A DNA stretch of 55,452 nucleotides from a virus. A program made the translations under genes and the position numbers. Under the pieces are notes generated by a model that saw only the letters and a program-made list of their open reading frames with translations, made no database searches and was not told where the DNA came from. Position 1 is the stretch's first letter. The number at the start of each line of letters is the position of its first letter. This document shows positions 38,911 through 47,334 of this stretch, piece by piece. The stretch spans positions 1-55,452 of the IMG/VR virus record IMGVR_UViG_3300036859_000051; one strand, written 5' to 3'.

Positions 38911-40684
38911 AACTGCCCATCACCGCAATCGCAAAATCAGTTGGTAACGGGAAATACGCCATAACAATAGCGTCCGCAAGATTAGGTGACTTTGTATTAT
39001 CCGGTTTTTTGTCAATAACCATTTTCAACGATCCGGACGAAAAACCACGCGTTGGTTGCGCCAACTCTGTTTTGACTTGGGCAATCAACGGTATCTTGCT
39101 ATCCAGCGAGATTAACATATCGACCGGATATCGAATGGTCGGATCGGTCACGCATTGATAAGTATGCCAACACCGCGTCCGCAGCGACCACCACGCTTGC
39201 GCCTTCAAGTTGTAGTAGAAATCTTTATTCAGCGGGCTTTCATCATCATCTTCAATCACTCGAAAGAAAGGATTGAGAACTTTAGCGCCCGCGTTCCAAG
39301 GAACTAGCTTTGGAAACTGTTCCCATTCCTTCAAATACTCCGGACGAAGGAAAGAACCATTCGGTGTCCGCTTCGGATCGAACAATTCTTCAACGAAGCG
39401 GTTCCACTCCGATTTGACCGTTGAGCCAACACCGATGCAATCATATTGGCACTCGATACCGGGATGCTCGCGCAACTCAGCAACCGTGTTGCGCGTCGTC
39501 ACACCAACGTCACGCGATCCCCATTCTTTACACACTCGGAGGATGATCGATTGACGTTTGGCGAGCGCGTTTCGGTCAATACCACCGTCCGCCACGTCAA
39601 GCGCCGCACCCCAATTGTTCGACTTCGCTTCATCGGCGAGCCAAGGCAGCTTGATATGTGCGTCAACAATGGCTTCGATCCATTCACCGGGAATGACCGT
39701 GTTCGCTACGGACGCGGCATAATTCCGATCCACTTCCTGCGCAAAGATATGTTCCAATCCTTCGTTGATGTATCGAGCTTTGCGCCGGTCATACCATTCT
39801 TGCGTTTTTTCCGGATGATCGCGCCAATCAATGATGAATTTGCGCGTCATACCCTTTTCGAACACCGCGTCAGGCGTCCAAGTCTGCGCGGCTTGGGCGC
39901 GTCGATAAAACACGTTGCCCATGCCGTTGACCGACGACACGTCGATTTGAACGTTCGTGTTGTCGCCTAGCGCCGCTTCGATCTTCTCCGGTCGTTCGTA
40001 ATGTGCACTCTCGTCTTTGAAGTAGATCGATTTACGACCGCCGCGCCCAATTTCATCACCACTTTCACCCGCGATGGTTGAGCCATTCGCCGGGTTCAAC
40101 AATTTCATGTATGTCGAGTGTTTTTTCGGATCGAAACCGACTGGTAAGAACACGTCGGGCAAACGCGAGACGAGTAATCTAATCTTTTCAAAAATGCTGT
40201 CGGGAATACCGAGCTTGTCAACCAAATCTTCTTTGCGCGATCCCCAACCAATCGCAATGTTGTCAGCAAACAACCACGCTGCAACAGACCATGCGCAGAA
40301 TTCCCATGTCACACCTACGTCACGGCATTTTTCAACAATGCCGTTTTCTTGATCGGTCATGCACCCATTGAGAAACGTCAACAGATCGGCTTGGCGTGGA
40401 AAGAAGATGAAGGGCATCCATTTCAACCCTTCCGTTTTTCGCGGATTGAACGTATCCATCCAATCCATGATGAATTCGCCATAATGTTCCGGCTTGGCGT
40501 AATACGCCTTTGCCCCGGCGAGCTTTATGGGATCGTTTCTTAGCTCAGCGAGCTTCCGCAAGCGCCACGCATAGACGGCACGGTAATCAGGCGGCCAATG
40601 CTCATGCGGCACCACGCGCGGGCGCCATGGCACCACGGAAAGCGATCTAGGACGACGTGCCCACGCGAACAGATCAATCGTCAC
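38897..40684 (-). CDS. Terminase large subunit
   Basis: 595 residues. The ATPase has a modified Walker A (KCRDVGVTW, about 119-127, lacking the usual GKT) and Walker B YFKDES (Asp224, Glu225). The nuclease domain begins at ALDVADGG (about 352) with a second Asp in CQYDCIGVG and a last one in NLADAIVMAY. The missing GKT is seen in several phage terminases. It packages and cuts concatemeric DNA with the small subunit at 42307. Confidence 0.92.
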   Translation of the reverse strand: MTIDLFAWARRPRSLSVVPWRPRVVPHEHWPPDYRAVYAWRLRKLAELRNDPIKLAGAKAYYAKPEHYGEFIMDWMDTFNPRKTEGLKWMPFIFFPRQADLLTFLNGCMTDQENGIVEKCRDVGVTWEFCAWSVAAWLFADNIAIGWGSRKEDLVDKLGIPDSIFEKIRLLVSRLPDVFLPVGFDPKKHSTYMKLLNPANGSTIAGESGDEIGRGGRKSIYFKDESAHYERPEKIEAALGDNTNVQIDVSSVNGMGNVFYRRAQAAQTWTPDAVFEKGMTRKFIIDWRDHPEKTQEWYDRRKARYINEGLEHIFAQEVDRNYAASVANTVIPGEWIEAIVDAHIKLPWLADEAKSNNWGAALDVADGGIDRNALAKRQSIILRVCKEWGSRDVGVTTRNTVAELREHPGIECQYDCIGVGSTVKSEWNRFVEELFDPKRTPNGSFLRPEYLKEWEQFPKLVPWNAGAKVLNPFFRVIEDDDESPLNKDFYYNLKAQAWWSLRTRCWHTYQCVTDPTIRYPVDMLISLDSKIPLIAQVKTELAQPTRGFSSGSLKMVIDKKPDNTKSPNLADAIVMAYFPLPTDFAIAVMGSYGAN

Positions 40685-40869
40685 GGATAGTCGCCGAACA
40701 AGCTGCGTCGATTGCTATTAGCGACGTGCAAGAAAATGTCCGTGTCGATTTGATGGAACACGTACATCACGCATGGCAAACCCGTTGCGGGATGACGAGA
40801 TAGTTGCGCATTCTCCGGCCCAAACGTGAGCATCACCCGAACACCCGGCGCTATGATGAAAGTGATCAA
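40681..40869 (-). CDS. Small protein of unknown function before terminase
   Basis: 62 residues, four-base overlaps on both sides (ATGA). Begins MITFIIAPGVRVMLTFGPEN and has VMYVFHQIDTDIFLHVANSN. Not recognised. The tight coupling to terminase supports that it is a real gene. Confidence 0.65.
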   Translation of the reverse strand: MITFIIAPGVRVMLTFGPENAQLSRHPATGLPCVMYVFHQIDTDIFLHVANSNRRSLFGDYP

Positions 40870-41126
40870 AATTTTGATCCCTTCGTCTTAGGCAATACGC
40901 CCAAGCGCTGCAACAGGTTGTAGACCGGGCGAAAGAGGATCATGAGGAATACCGCGAACGCCAAGATCGGTGCAAGCCATCCCATTTCTTGCTGAACCGC
41001 CTGCGTCGTCACGCAATCCAGCAACGCACCATCGGAGCCGCCATCGTCATGGATCGTGCAACACGTCGCGAAATTGATCTTACCAATAGCATCGGGAAAG
41101 CCGGTGCATCCGTCGGTTTCAATCAT
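40866..41126 (-). CDS. Membrane-anchored protein with a phospholipase A2-like CCxxHD motif
   Basis: 86 residues with GAGGGAA upstream. The N-terminal part has DGCTGFPD then CCTIHDDGG (Cys22, Cys23, His26, Asp27), the CCxxHD arrangement of the phospholipase A2 active site. One membrane helix follows (WLAPILAFAVFLMILF, about 50-65) with a basic tail. It is encoded among terminase genes, an odd place for a lysis protein. Lipase activity is a hypothesis from the motif. Confidence 0.65.
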   Translation of the reverse strand: MIETDGCTGFPDAIGKINFATCCTIHDDGGSDGALLDCVTTQAVQQEMGWLAPILAFAVFLMILFRPVYNLLQRLGVLPKTKGSKF

Positions 41127-41347
41127 TCACCATATTCCCTCAAAACATGCCGATAAATCCAAGCTTCAATCGTGTCACGATCTTCATCGGTCAACGTGAC
41201 CGTTCGACCACTCTCATATTCCCAAGCATCAATTACTGATGCGCCTTCTCCCTGCCATTTCCAATCGATATCGATCAATGGCCCGACACCATCGATTTGC
41301 CACAGCGGGGACGCGTAAGGCTTGGTGATGATCGGACGGATGGTCAT
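41123..41347 (-). CDS. Small protein of unknown function
   Basis: 74 residues from the ATG at 41347 (ATGA overlap with the previous stop). Beta-rich start (MTIRPIITKPYASPLWQIDG) and acidic helical end (LTDEDRDTIEAWIYRHVLRE). Not recognised. Confidence 0.65.
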   Translation of the reverse strand: MTIRPIITKPYASPLWQIDGVGPLIDIDWKWQGEGASVIDAWEYESGRTVTLTDEDRDTIEAWIYRHVLREYGE

Positions 41348-41772
41348 TCGCGCCAATCCACTTTGCGCAGACGCTTCGACAGCGACGAATAGATTGTCGG
41401 ATAGTCGCAAAGAACGATCCGACCTTCATACATGCCGAAGTTCTCCCGTTTAATGTCCATGATCCATGATGGAAGCTTTTCCGGCAAGGCGCCATGCAAC
41501 GGTTTCGCACGTTTTTGCAGTAACACCGCGCCGTTGCTCGATATCGCAACGCATGGTGCGAGCCATCGATTGTAATCCGGCATTTCGCTTAATTCATTCC
41601 AATTTTGCCACTCCGCCACGTTGGAAAAGCTTTGGGCGTTTGGTTCGATCTTGACGACTAATGTCGGATCGATCCGACAATTAAACACATGTCGGTGAAT
41701 ACCGCGACCGATCTTCTTACCGAGTAAAACGGTCGACAATTCACGCAATATGAATTCGCTTAACGGTTTCAT
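41344..41772 (-). CDS. Small protein kinase-like protein
   Basis: 142 residues. The order of kinase landmarks is visible: a glycine loop GKKIGRGIHRHVF (18-30), VVKIE with Lys41, a helix Glu near 54-60, a hinge-like VLLQKRAKPL, a catalytic loop DIKRENFG (Asp106, Lys108, Asn111) and CDYP (Asp123) in place of DFG. It lacks most of the C-lobe, so it is much shorter than a normal kinase. It may phosphorylate a host or phage protein, or be a non-enzymatic relative. Fold call by motif. Confidence 0.65.
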   Translation of the reverse strand: MKPLSEFILRELSTVLLGKKIGRGIHRHVFNCRIDPTLVVKIEPNAQSFSNVAEWQNWNELSEMPDYNRWLAPCVAISSNGAVLLQKRAKPLHGALPEKLPSWIMDIKRENFGMYEGRIVLCDYPTIYSSLSKRLRKVDWRE

Positions 41773-42056
41773 TTCGGCGCGTTCCCCACGGATACTCTAA
41801 TCGGCGGATGCGCGACGCCAACCAACGTTACATAGATCGGTGCACCCTTGGCGAGTGCGTCAAGTTCATCGGGCGTTGGGAACCACACAGTTTGCATCGT
41901 CGGACACACACCGTTGACCGGATTGAACCCCATGACATGCAACATATGAGGAAGATCGCCAAGGTTCTGCGCTTCTTCACGAACCGGCAAACCATGATAA
42001 CCTTGCGACTTACCCAACACGCGTTGAGCGCCTTCAATTCGACCAATGTGCATCAC
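41769..42056 (-). CDS. Small protein of unknown function
   Basis: 95 residues, ATGA overlaps on both sides. Contains HMLHVMGFNPVNGVCPTMQT and a proline-rich end (VAHPPIRVSVGNAPK). Not recognised. Confidence 0.65.
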   Translation of the reverse strand: MMHIGRIEGAQRVLGKSQGYHGLPVREEAQNLGDLPHMLHVMGFNPVNGVCPTMQTVWFPTPDELDALAKGAPIYVTLVGVAHPPIRVSVGNAPK

Positions 42057-42310
42057 ATCGCCTCCAATTCACGAATACGACGCTTTACCGCGCTCATGAT
42101 CTGCTTACCGTCTTTTTCATGATGTTTGCTGTGCGCGGTGCAAATCACACCAATCGACTTACCAGCAAGCACTACGCGACGATGCTTCGTTCCGGGTTCA
42201 ATGGACCACGGCCACGGCAGCGTTGACAGGTATTCGCGCAACTCACGCTCAACCTTCGAGACATGGCCCTTAGGCGTTCCCGGCACCGCTCCAATTCCAG
42301 CATATCTCAT
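42053..42310 (-). CDS. Small basic protein of unknown function
   Basis: 85 residues, coupled to the small terminase subunit by ATGA overlap. Basic, with KHRRVVLAGKSIGVICTAHS and a helical end KQIMSAVKRRIRELEAM. It may bind DNA or RNA. Similar small basic genes occur beside terminase in other phages, but I cannot name the family. Confidence 0.65.
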   Translation of the reverse strand: MRYAGIGAVPGTPKGHVSKVERELREYLSTLPWPWSIEPGTKHRRVVLAGKSIGVICTAHSKHHEKDGKQIMSAVKRRIRELEAM

Positions 42311-42990
42311 GACGCTTCATCCTCTCTCAATGATTGTGCATAAGCTTCGGCGGCTTGTTCGGCCGTCATGTTTTGATCGATCTTAGTCGAACTATTCGGC
42401 GCGTTGACCTGCGTAATTTTCAATTGTTCCGGCGCATACAATCCAAGACGCTTCATCGCTTTGTCAAGAGCGCTTAATTTGTCGTGCAACTTGAATTTGA
42501 ATTTCTTGACTTCGCGCGCACCATCGCCGCGACCTTCCATATAGGTTTCGACCGTGATTTCACCGACCGCTGCCATTTGTTCGCGCGTCACTTCATGAAA
42601 ATCAAAGATCGGTTCACCACTCGACCGATCAATGAAATCATCAATATTGGCATAAGCGATCTTTGCGACTTCCGCTAGAACGCGATCCGCCGTTAAATTC
42701 CATTCTTCCGATTTGATCTTCATCCGCTCGGCAATGGCAGCTTGCACCATCGGGCGTTTGATGAAGTCGAGCGCACGCGCTCCGGCCGCGCTAAGCCCTT
42801 GCTTGGAGCCATCGGCGAACACAGGGAAAGCGGCTAATGCCGATCCGGTCGCGTCATCCGTTGCGACATACGCATCAACGAAAGCACGTTCAGTCGGTCG
42901 CAATTGATCGTATGCCGTGCGGAACTCAGCAACCGGCGCAATCGCATCGATCAAAATATCATTAGCCATATCGTTGACAGTCTTAACCAT
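42307..42990 (-). CDS. Terminase small subunit
   Basis: 227 residues from the ATG at 42990. It has the terminase_2 pattern: LRPTERAFVDAYVATDDATG, a helix-turn-helix region with AGARALDFIKRPMVQAAIAE, then EEWNLTADRVLAEVAKIAYA and FKLHDKLSALDKAMKRLGLY. It recognises the packaging site and loads the large subunit. An upstream in-frame TTG at 43014 is less likely. Confidence 0.88.
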   Translation of the reverse strand: MVKTVNDMANDILIDAIAPVAEFRTAYDQLRPTERAFVDAYVATDDATGSALAAFPVFADGSKQGLSAAGARALDFIKRPMVQAAIAERMKIKSEEWNLTADRVLAEVAKIAYANIDDFIDRSSGEPIFDFHEVTREQMAAVGEITVETYMEGRGDGAREVKKFKFKLHDKLSALDKAMKRLGLYAPEQLKITQVNAPNSSTKIDQNMTAEQAAEAYAQSLREDEAS

Positions 42991-43041
42991 GTTTGATCCG
43001 TTTCGGACGCGCAACCCGAATGATCACGCGTCCGATTTGGT

Positions 43042-43974
43042 TTAGTTGCTGTTCTGCGTCTCAAGTAGATGCGCCTCATCGATATCGGCGCCTGTCGTGC
43101 CATCACCCTTGTCAGGCACAACACCCGGCGCCCGAACGACCCAACGATCCGTCGGAGAACGCACGATCACAATGTTCACGCCCGACGCTGCCGTGACACG
43201 TATCCGACCATCTGCCGTCAACGTCAACCCGCCGTCGTCGGCAACGAACAAATCGACCGCATTGACACCGCCCAAGTCGAGCAACGGAATGCCTTCGTGA
43301 TCGGCATTGAGCCCGGCGCGAAGATGCTCCCTCGCACCTTCGGCTTTCCAATGCTCGACATGAGCGTCCCAAGCGTCGCGGCCAATCTTGATCGGTTGAT
43401 CGAAATAGAACGGTTCCGTCTCGGGCATGGCAAGTTCCGCAACACCCTTCAACGTCGCGTCCGCAGCGGCTTCACCGGTCGCATCGATCAAACTCGATAT
43501 GTTTGCCCCGCGTGCAACATAGGTATCCTCGGCAACCGACATAAAACCGTGCTTAGCCGCCTCACGAATAGCGTTGTCGTAATGCTCCGCCGCGCCCTTG
43601 TCACCAACAACGGCATTCGCGAACGCTGTGACACCTTCGTAAAGCTTGATTGCGCCCGCATGTTCGATCAATACATCGTTTCGAACACGTTCACGATCCG
43701 CAGCAAGCAATTCAGGTTCCGGCGCCTTCGGATCGATCAACGCTATCTTGATCGCTACAGCATCGGAAAGATCGGCTTGGCCCTTGGCATATCCAGCACC
43801 AATGGCCGCTTCAAACCATTGCACGGCTAATGACTTAAAATCCGCCGACGCCTGATCACCATCCGTCGTTTCAACGATCTTAACAAACGCATCGGCCCAT
43901 TTGGACGCATCGGTTCCGATCACGTCAATCGCAGCCGGTTCATCGGTGTTCGATATCTTCTGTGGCTTCTTCAT
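43042..43974 (-). CDS. First gene of the packaging operon, unknown function
   Basis: 310 residues from the ATG at 43974, with GGAAAGGAT upstream. Helical, acidic N-terminal two thirds (KWADAFVKIVETTDGDQASA ... ADRERVRNDVLIEHAGAIKL) and a beta-rich end (RIRVTAASGVNIVIVRSPTD). It lies between the candidate origin and the terminase genes. Not recognised. Confidence 0.7.
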   Translation of the reverse strand: MKKPQKISNTDEPAAIDVIGTDASKWADAFVKIVETTDGDQASADFKSLAVQWFEAAIGAGYAKGQADLSDAVAIKIALIDPKAPEPELLAADRERVRNDVLIEHAGAIKLYEGVTAFANAVVGDKGAAEHYDNAIREAAKHGFMSVAEDTYVARGANISSLIDATGEAAADATLKGVAELAMPETEPFYFDQPIKIGRDAWDAHVEHWKAEGAREHLRAGLNADHEGIPLLDLGGVNAVDLFVADDGGLTLTADGRIRVTAASGVNIVIVRSPTDRWVVRAPGVVPDKGDGTTGADIDEAHLLETQNSN

Positions 43975-44037
43975 TTGGTCAAATCCTTTCCATTGTTGAC
44001 CGTCGAACTCGTTATCAGCGTTCGCCACGTTTTTCAA

Positions 44038-44392
44038 CGTCGCGACAACCGAACTCCCCTGCGCTGTGATACCCGATTAAGCCGATCAAGATTGTAATCT
44101 CGACCTACTCAATAGGGTAACTAACATGTTAGTATTCTAGCATCCTAGCATTTTACAGCCTCATTTCGGTAACTGCGGCAACTTCATCAACTTTCACCAA
44201 GATCGTGAAGTCGTTTAAGCCCGGAAATCCGGGCGTTTCGGACGCCACTTCATCAACTTCATCAACTTTCTATATCTAGAGAAGAGAGATAAAGAAGGGG
44301 GAGCGCGTATCCCACGGGGGAATAGGCGGAAACCACTTGAAGTTGGCGAAGTTGATGAAGTCGCCTTGATTTCCGGGGCTTTCCGAACTTCA
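44038..44392. other. Non-coding control region between the packaging operon and primase-helicase
   Basis: No gene is supported in these 355 bases. The region holds the palindrome CTAACATGTTAG (44121-44132), a CTAGNATNCTAG-rich stretch beside it, five copies of ACTTCATCAAC, a small hairpin CCCGG/CCGGG (about 44220-44233) and an A-rich segment at 44272-44300. It is the best candidate for an origin and for late-gene control. Confidence 0.7.
44121..44132. promoter_or_regulatory. 12-base palindrome CTAACATGTTAG, copy 2
   Basis: Identical to the site at 31617-31628 upstream of the capsid gene. Here it lies 147 bases before the start of the packaging operon (43974). Repeats of CTAG around it (44137-44149) may extend the control site. 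Confidence 0.55.
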
Positions 44393-44397
44393 TCAAC
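44181..44397. repeat. Cluster of 11-base repeats ACTTCATCAAC (candidate replication origin)
   Basis: Direct copies at 44181-44191, 44247-44257, 44256-44266 (overlapping by two bases) and 44387-44397, and an inverted copy at 44351-44361. Between them are a short hairpin and an A/G-rich, GC-poor segment (44270-44300). The cluster abuts the 3' end of the primase-helicase gene. Iterons beside an initiator gene are typical of origins; this remains a prediction. Confidence 0.55.
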
Positions 44398-46765
44398 GAT
44401 TAATGTTGCTGCTGCTTGGTGAAGCATACCCTTGCGCCGGGGCATAATCTGCAACCATCATCCTCGCATCAATCGCATAAAGATTTGGTTGTTTCATATC
44501 TTCCTCAAAAAAGTTTTTACCGGCTCGACCGATCAACGTATATCCCATGTTCTTAAGGGCATGACCAATCGCATGTGGCGACACCTTCAACCCTTCTTCA
44601 CGCAACAATTTGCCTACCGCCGCGCTGGAAATCCATCCGCCACGAAAGCCCGCGCGACCCTCGCTTACCGCTTCCGCAACCATCTGTTCGACCCTACCAC
44701 GCGACTGTATGATCGCCGCTTGTGTGCTGGACGTGATCGGCGCGCGGTGTGCGGCGCCCTTCGGATCGAACTCCGCATCAATCGGTGAGTGTTGCAAATA
44801 GTACGTCACGTACGCCGCGCCTTTGTCGCGCAACCAATCGTAAAGACGCGGAAAATAATCGCCGACCATCCCGAGCCGTTGCATATCTCCCAACGATTGC
44901 ACAGCCGAATAAAAGATCGCGTATCGTCTATCATTGACGCTGATCGGGATCGCGTCTTGATAGTTGGTGAACATCAACCAATTCGCAACGTTATCCTCTG
45001 TCTCTTGGTCGACACCCTTACCTTGTATCTCGATGCGTTCTTCGGTGATCATCGGCTTCAACACTTCAACCATGTCGCGCTTTTCGTCGACTTTGATTTC
45101 GTCGGCAATGATCAAAAGTTTCGAGCGCATCCAAGCGTTGAATTTACCGCCGCCTTCCGTCAATTCCTTCGCATTCGGCGCGTGAACGTATATCGAGCCG
45201 AGCGCATAGGTCATGACATATTTGAATATCCCTTTGCCCGCGCCTTCGCTCGATTGGATCAGCGGCGCCCAAAACGCTTTCACGCCCGGCCGCTGAACAC
45301 AGTGCCTCAGAAAGTTGAGCAAGATGGCGCGATCCCGCATATCGGGCAGCAATCGGCCTAGATGATCCAAAAACGGCGACACGTCGCCCGGCTCGCTGAT
45401 CACCACGGCGGGCTTATACGTATTGACCGCGCGACGCCCAAGTTCATCAACGATGATTTCACCCGGCGCTTTATACGGTAGGAACCTGATCCCGTCGACT
45501 TTGGGTATCTGAAACACTTGACCGCGTGTCGCAGCTTTCCAAGGTTCATCGGTCGTCTTTTCATTCGAAGCATCCATTACGAACACTTTGCCGCCGTACT
45601 TCGCGTTGAACTTGGTGCTGTCCATGAACCGGCCGCTTGGTGTCAGGATACGCCCCATATTCTCAATCAACACGCAACCGGCGAAGTATTCAGCCTGTTC
45701 GCTTGGTGTCAGAAACACCGGACGATGATTGAGCCCCGATGTTGCTACCGGGACGGGCGTCCCAACAGGATCAACACCGCTATTGCTAACATCACCGTTG
45801 ACAGCGTGTTGAACACTTCCATTACTATCAGGAACTCCAACGGTTGAACCATTGCCAAACATCCTTTCGAGCTTCGCGCCACTATATGTTTCGAGATATG
45901 ACCATCCGGTTTTCGTGTCGCGGATCGAACGCCAAAGCTTATCGTTCTCCGCAACATCGTTGCCCGGATATCGAGCGCACCATTCATCCCATTTGGTTCG
46001 CGCTTCAACTTCACCGAACGGGAACGACGCCGTCTTATATGCGGCGGTGAGCTTCAACCATTCGTCACGTCCAAGCGTACCCGGATCGATTTTATTGAGC
46101 GCGTAGATCGCCCATTCAAACGTTGGTGCCGCTGATGCTCCAAGCTCTTTGCGTTCAACACCACCGCTGCCCGTCGACGCTTGGACCGACGACAACTCCC
46201 ATTCGAGCGCGCCGACATTATACGTCACGCCCGATCCCGCGATCATGCCGACCATCGTCGGTGCGGTTGGGTTCTTCATATGCACTGTGCCGGGCAATCG
46301 CATCACGCGCGGCGGATCAATGACCTTTGGATCGCTGCCCCACAACGTCACAAGCTTTCGTTGGATCGTTTCGAACCGCGTGTTGTCCGCATACGGCTCA
46401 ACGCGCCAATACTCGTGATGTTTGCCCGGCGATGTTACGACGGTAAATGTCGGCGGCAATGACCAACCACGCATCGCATGATAAACATGCCAATCGGTGT
46501 CGCCATCGCTATCGGTGAAGTGCGCGCGGATCGATACGACGTTGGCCGCGTCGCGACCGTGCCCGTCAAGTTCGTTGATGACTAGGAATATCCCGTACCC
46601 TTGACCGTTATATAAGTCGAGCGAGGGAGCGACTTGCTCTAGCGTACCTCGCAACGGGATGCCCGGTCGACCTTTATCAACATCATGGATCGCGCGGAAA
46701 TCCCATACACCCGATGGATCGCCCAACGCGGCAAGGAACGCTTGGATCGCAACAGTATCTATCAC
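44393..46765 (-). CDS. Primase-helicase (RepB-like primase with SF3-type helicase, DUF5906-like)
   Basis: 790 residues from a GTG at 46765, which overlaps the previous stop as GTGA. The N-terminal part is primase-like: AHFTDSDGD (about 80-88) with catalytic acidic residues and TSPGKHHEYW (about 109-118). A helical region follows (about 215-300). The C-terminal helicase has Walker A SSEGAGKG (about 505-512) and an acidic LLIIADE Walker B (about 550), then the sensor-like ANWLMFTNYQDAIPISVNDR. It should unwind and prime at the origin. It ends beside the 11-base repeat cluster. Confidence 0.88.
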   Translation of the reverse strand: MIDTVAIQAFLAALGDPSGVWDFRAIHDVDKGRPGIPLRGTLEQVAPSLDLYNGQGYGIFLVINELDGHGRDAANVVSIRAHFTDSDGDTDWHVYHAMRGWSLPPTFTVVTSPGKHHEYWRVEPYADNTRFETIQRKLVTLWGSDPKVIDPPRVMRLPGTVHMKNPTAPTMVGMIAGSGVTYNVGALEWELSSVQASTGSGGVERKELGASAAPTFEWAIYALNKIDPGTLGRDEWLKLTAAYKTASFPFGEVEARTKWDEWCARYPGNDVAENDKLWRSIRDTKTGWSYLETYSGAKLERMFGNGSTVGVPDSNGSVQHAVNGDVSNSGVDPVGTPVPVATSGLNHRPVFLTPSEQAEYFAGCVLIENMGRILTPSGRFMDSTKFNAKYGGKVFVMDASNEKTTDEPWKAATRGQVFQIPKVDGIRFLPYKAPGEIIVDELGRRAVNTYKPAVVISEPGDVSPFLDHLGRLLPDMRDRAILLNFLRHCVQRPGVKAFWAPLIQSSEGAGKGIFKYVMTYALGSIYVHAPNAKELTEGGGKFNAWMRSKLLIIADEIKVDEKRDMVEVLKPMITEERIEIQGKGVDQETEDNVANWLMFTNYQDAIPISVNDRRYAIFYSAVQSLGDMQRLGMVGDYFPRLYDWLRDKGAAYVTYYLQHSPIDAEFDPKGAAHRAPITSSTQAAIIQSRGRVEQMVAEAVSEGRAGFRGGWISSAAVGKLLREEGLKVSPHAIGHALKNMGYTLIGRAGKNFFEEDMKQPNLYAIDARMMVADYAPAQGYASPSSSNINR

Positions 46766-46968
46766 CGGATGGCGTCCACGATGATAGCGCGTGCCTCTTG
46801 CAACGCGTCCCATTGGTCGACAATATCAGTGGCCCAACGCCGTCCGCGCCTGCCCGGTATAAGTCGACCTTTTGGAAACTCTAGGTCACGTATCCAACGA
46901 TGGATCGTCCATCGCTCGACATTGAACCGTGCGCATAAGTCGCGCATGGTCAATTCGTTGTCAGACAT
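46762..46968 (-). CDS. Small excisionase/MerR-like helix-turn-helix protein
   Basis: 68 residues. MSDNELTMRDLCARFNVERW, TIHRWIRDLEFPKGR and GRRGRRW form the AlpA/MerR-type DNA-binding motif, with a helical end. It is translationally coupled to the primase-helicase gene by GTGA. With no integrase present, a role as replication-initiation partner or regulator is more likely than excision. Confidence 0.75.
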   Translation of the reverse strand: MSDNELTMRDLCARFNVERWTIHRWIRDLEFPKGRLIPGRRGRRWATDIVDQWDALQEARAIIVDAIR

Positions 46969-47029
46969 GCGGAAAACCCCGATACTAGCACAAGCGCTAT
47001 CTGCTTCGACCTGACGCCGTCAACACACA

Positions 47030-47050
47030 TTCACACACTTTCACACACTT
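47030..47050. repeat. Short tandem TCACACACTT repeat between divergent units
   Basis: Two exact copies of the 10-mer, preceded by the related ACACACAT. It lies in the 141-base gap between the leftward HTH gene and the rightward small-gene cluster. A weak leftward -35 (TTGACG, 47023-47018) and a possible rightward promoter (TTGCGA 47056-47061, TATTCA 47079-47084, 17-base spacer) flank it. Confidence 0.4.
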
Positions 47051-47109
47051 AGTTATTGCGACGCAGCGCACCGTCTGTTATTCATCGCGAAACAAGGGGA
47101 ACTCCGCAC

Positions 47110-47334
47110 ATGACATGGACCGTTATTCTCGCCGGAGCATTGTTCGGCATCATATTGCTATTGATCGGCCGCGTGATCCACAACAACGGCAAAGCCGAAG
47201 GACGCCGCGAAGCCGAACAAGAAATGTATTCAAAAATCTCAGCGGCCGAAGCGAAAGCATGGAAACACGGTCACGACGCGGGCATTTGGTCCGTCAAGCG
47301 TCTCGTCGCTGAGTTGGAGCCCAAACCAAGATGA
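47110..47334 (+). CDS. Single-helix membrane protein
   Basis: 74 residues from the ATG at 47110, with AAGGGGAA upstream. An N-terminal membrane helix (MTWTVILAGALFGIILLLIG) precedes a charged helix (AEGRREAEQEMYSKISAAEA). First gene of the rightward accessory cluster. The shape would suit a spanin-like or inhibitor protein, but the location is far from the lysis genes. Confidence 0.7.
   Translation: MTWTVILAGALFGIILLLIGRVIHNNGKAEGRREAEQEMYSKISAAEAKAWKHGHDAGIWSVKRLVAELEPKPR

Noticed and set aside
44215-44454. A 79-residue minus-strand frame covering the 11-base repeats
   Set aside because: It overlaps the end of the primase-helicase gene in another frame, lacks a ribosome binding site, and its sequence is explained by the non-coding repeats.
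46762-46968. Lysogeny module based on the excisionase-like protein
   Set aside because: No integrase, CI-like repressor or attachment site is visible anywhere, so the HTH protein alone does not support a temperate life style.
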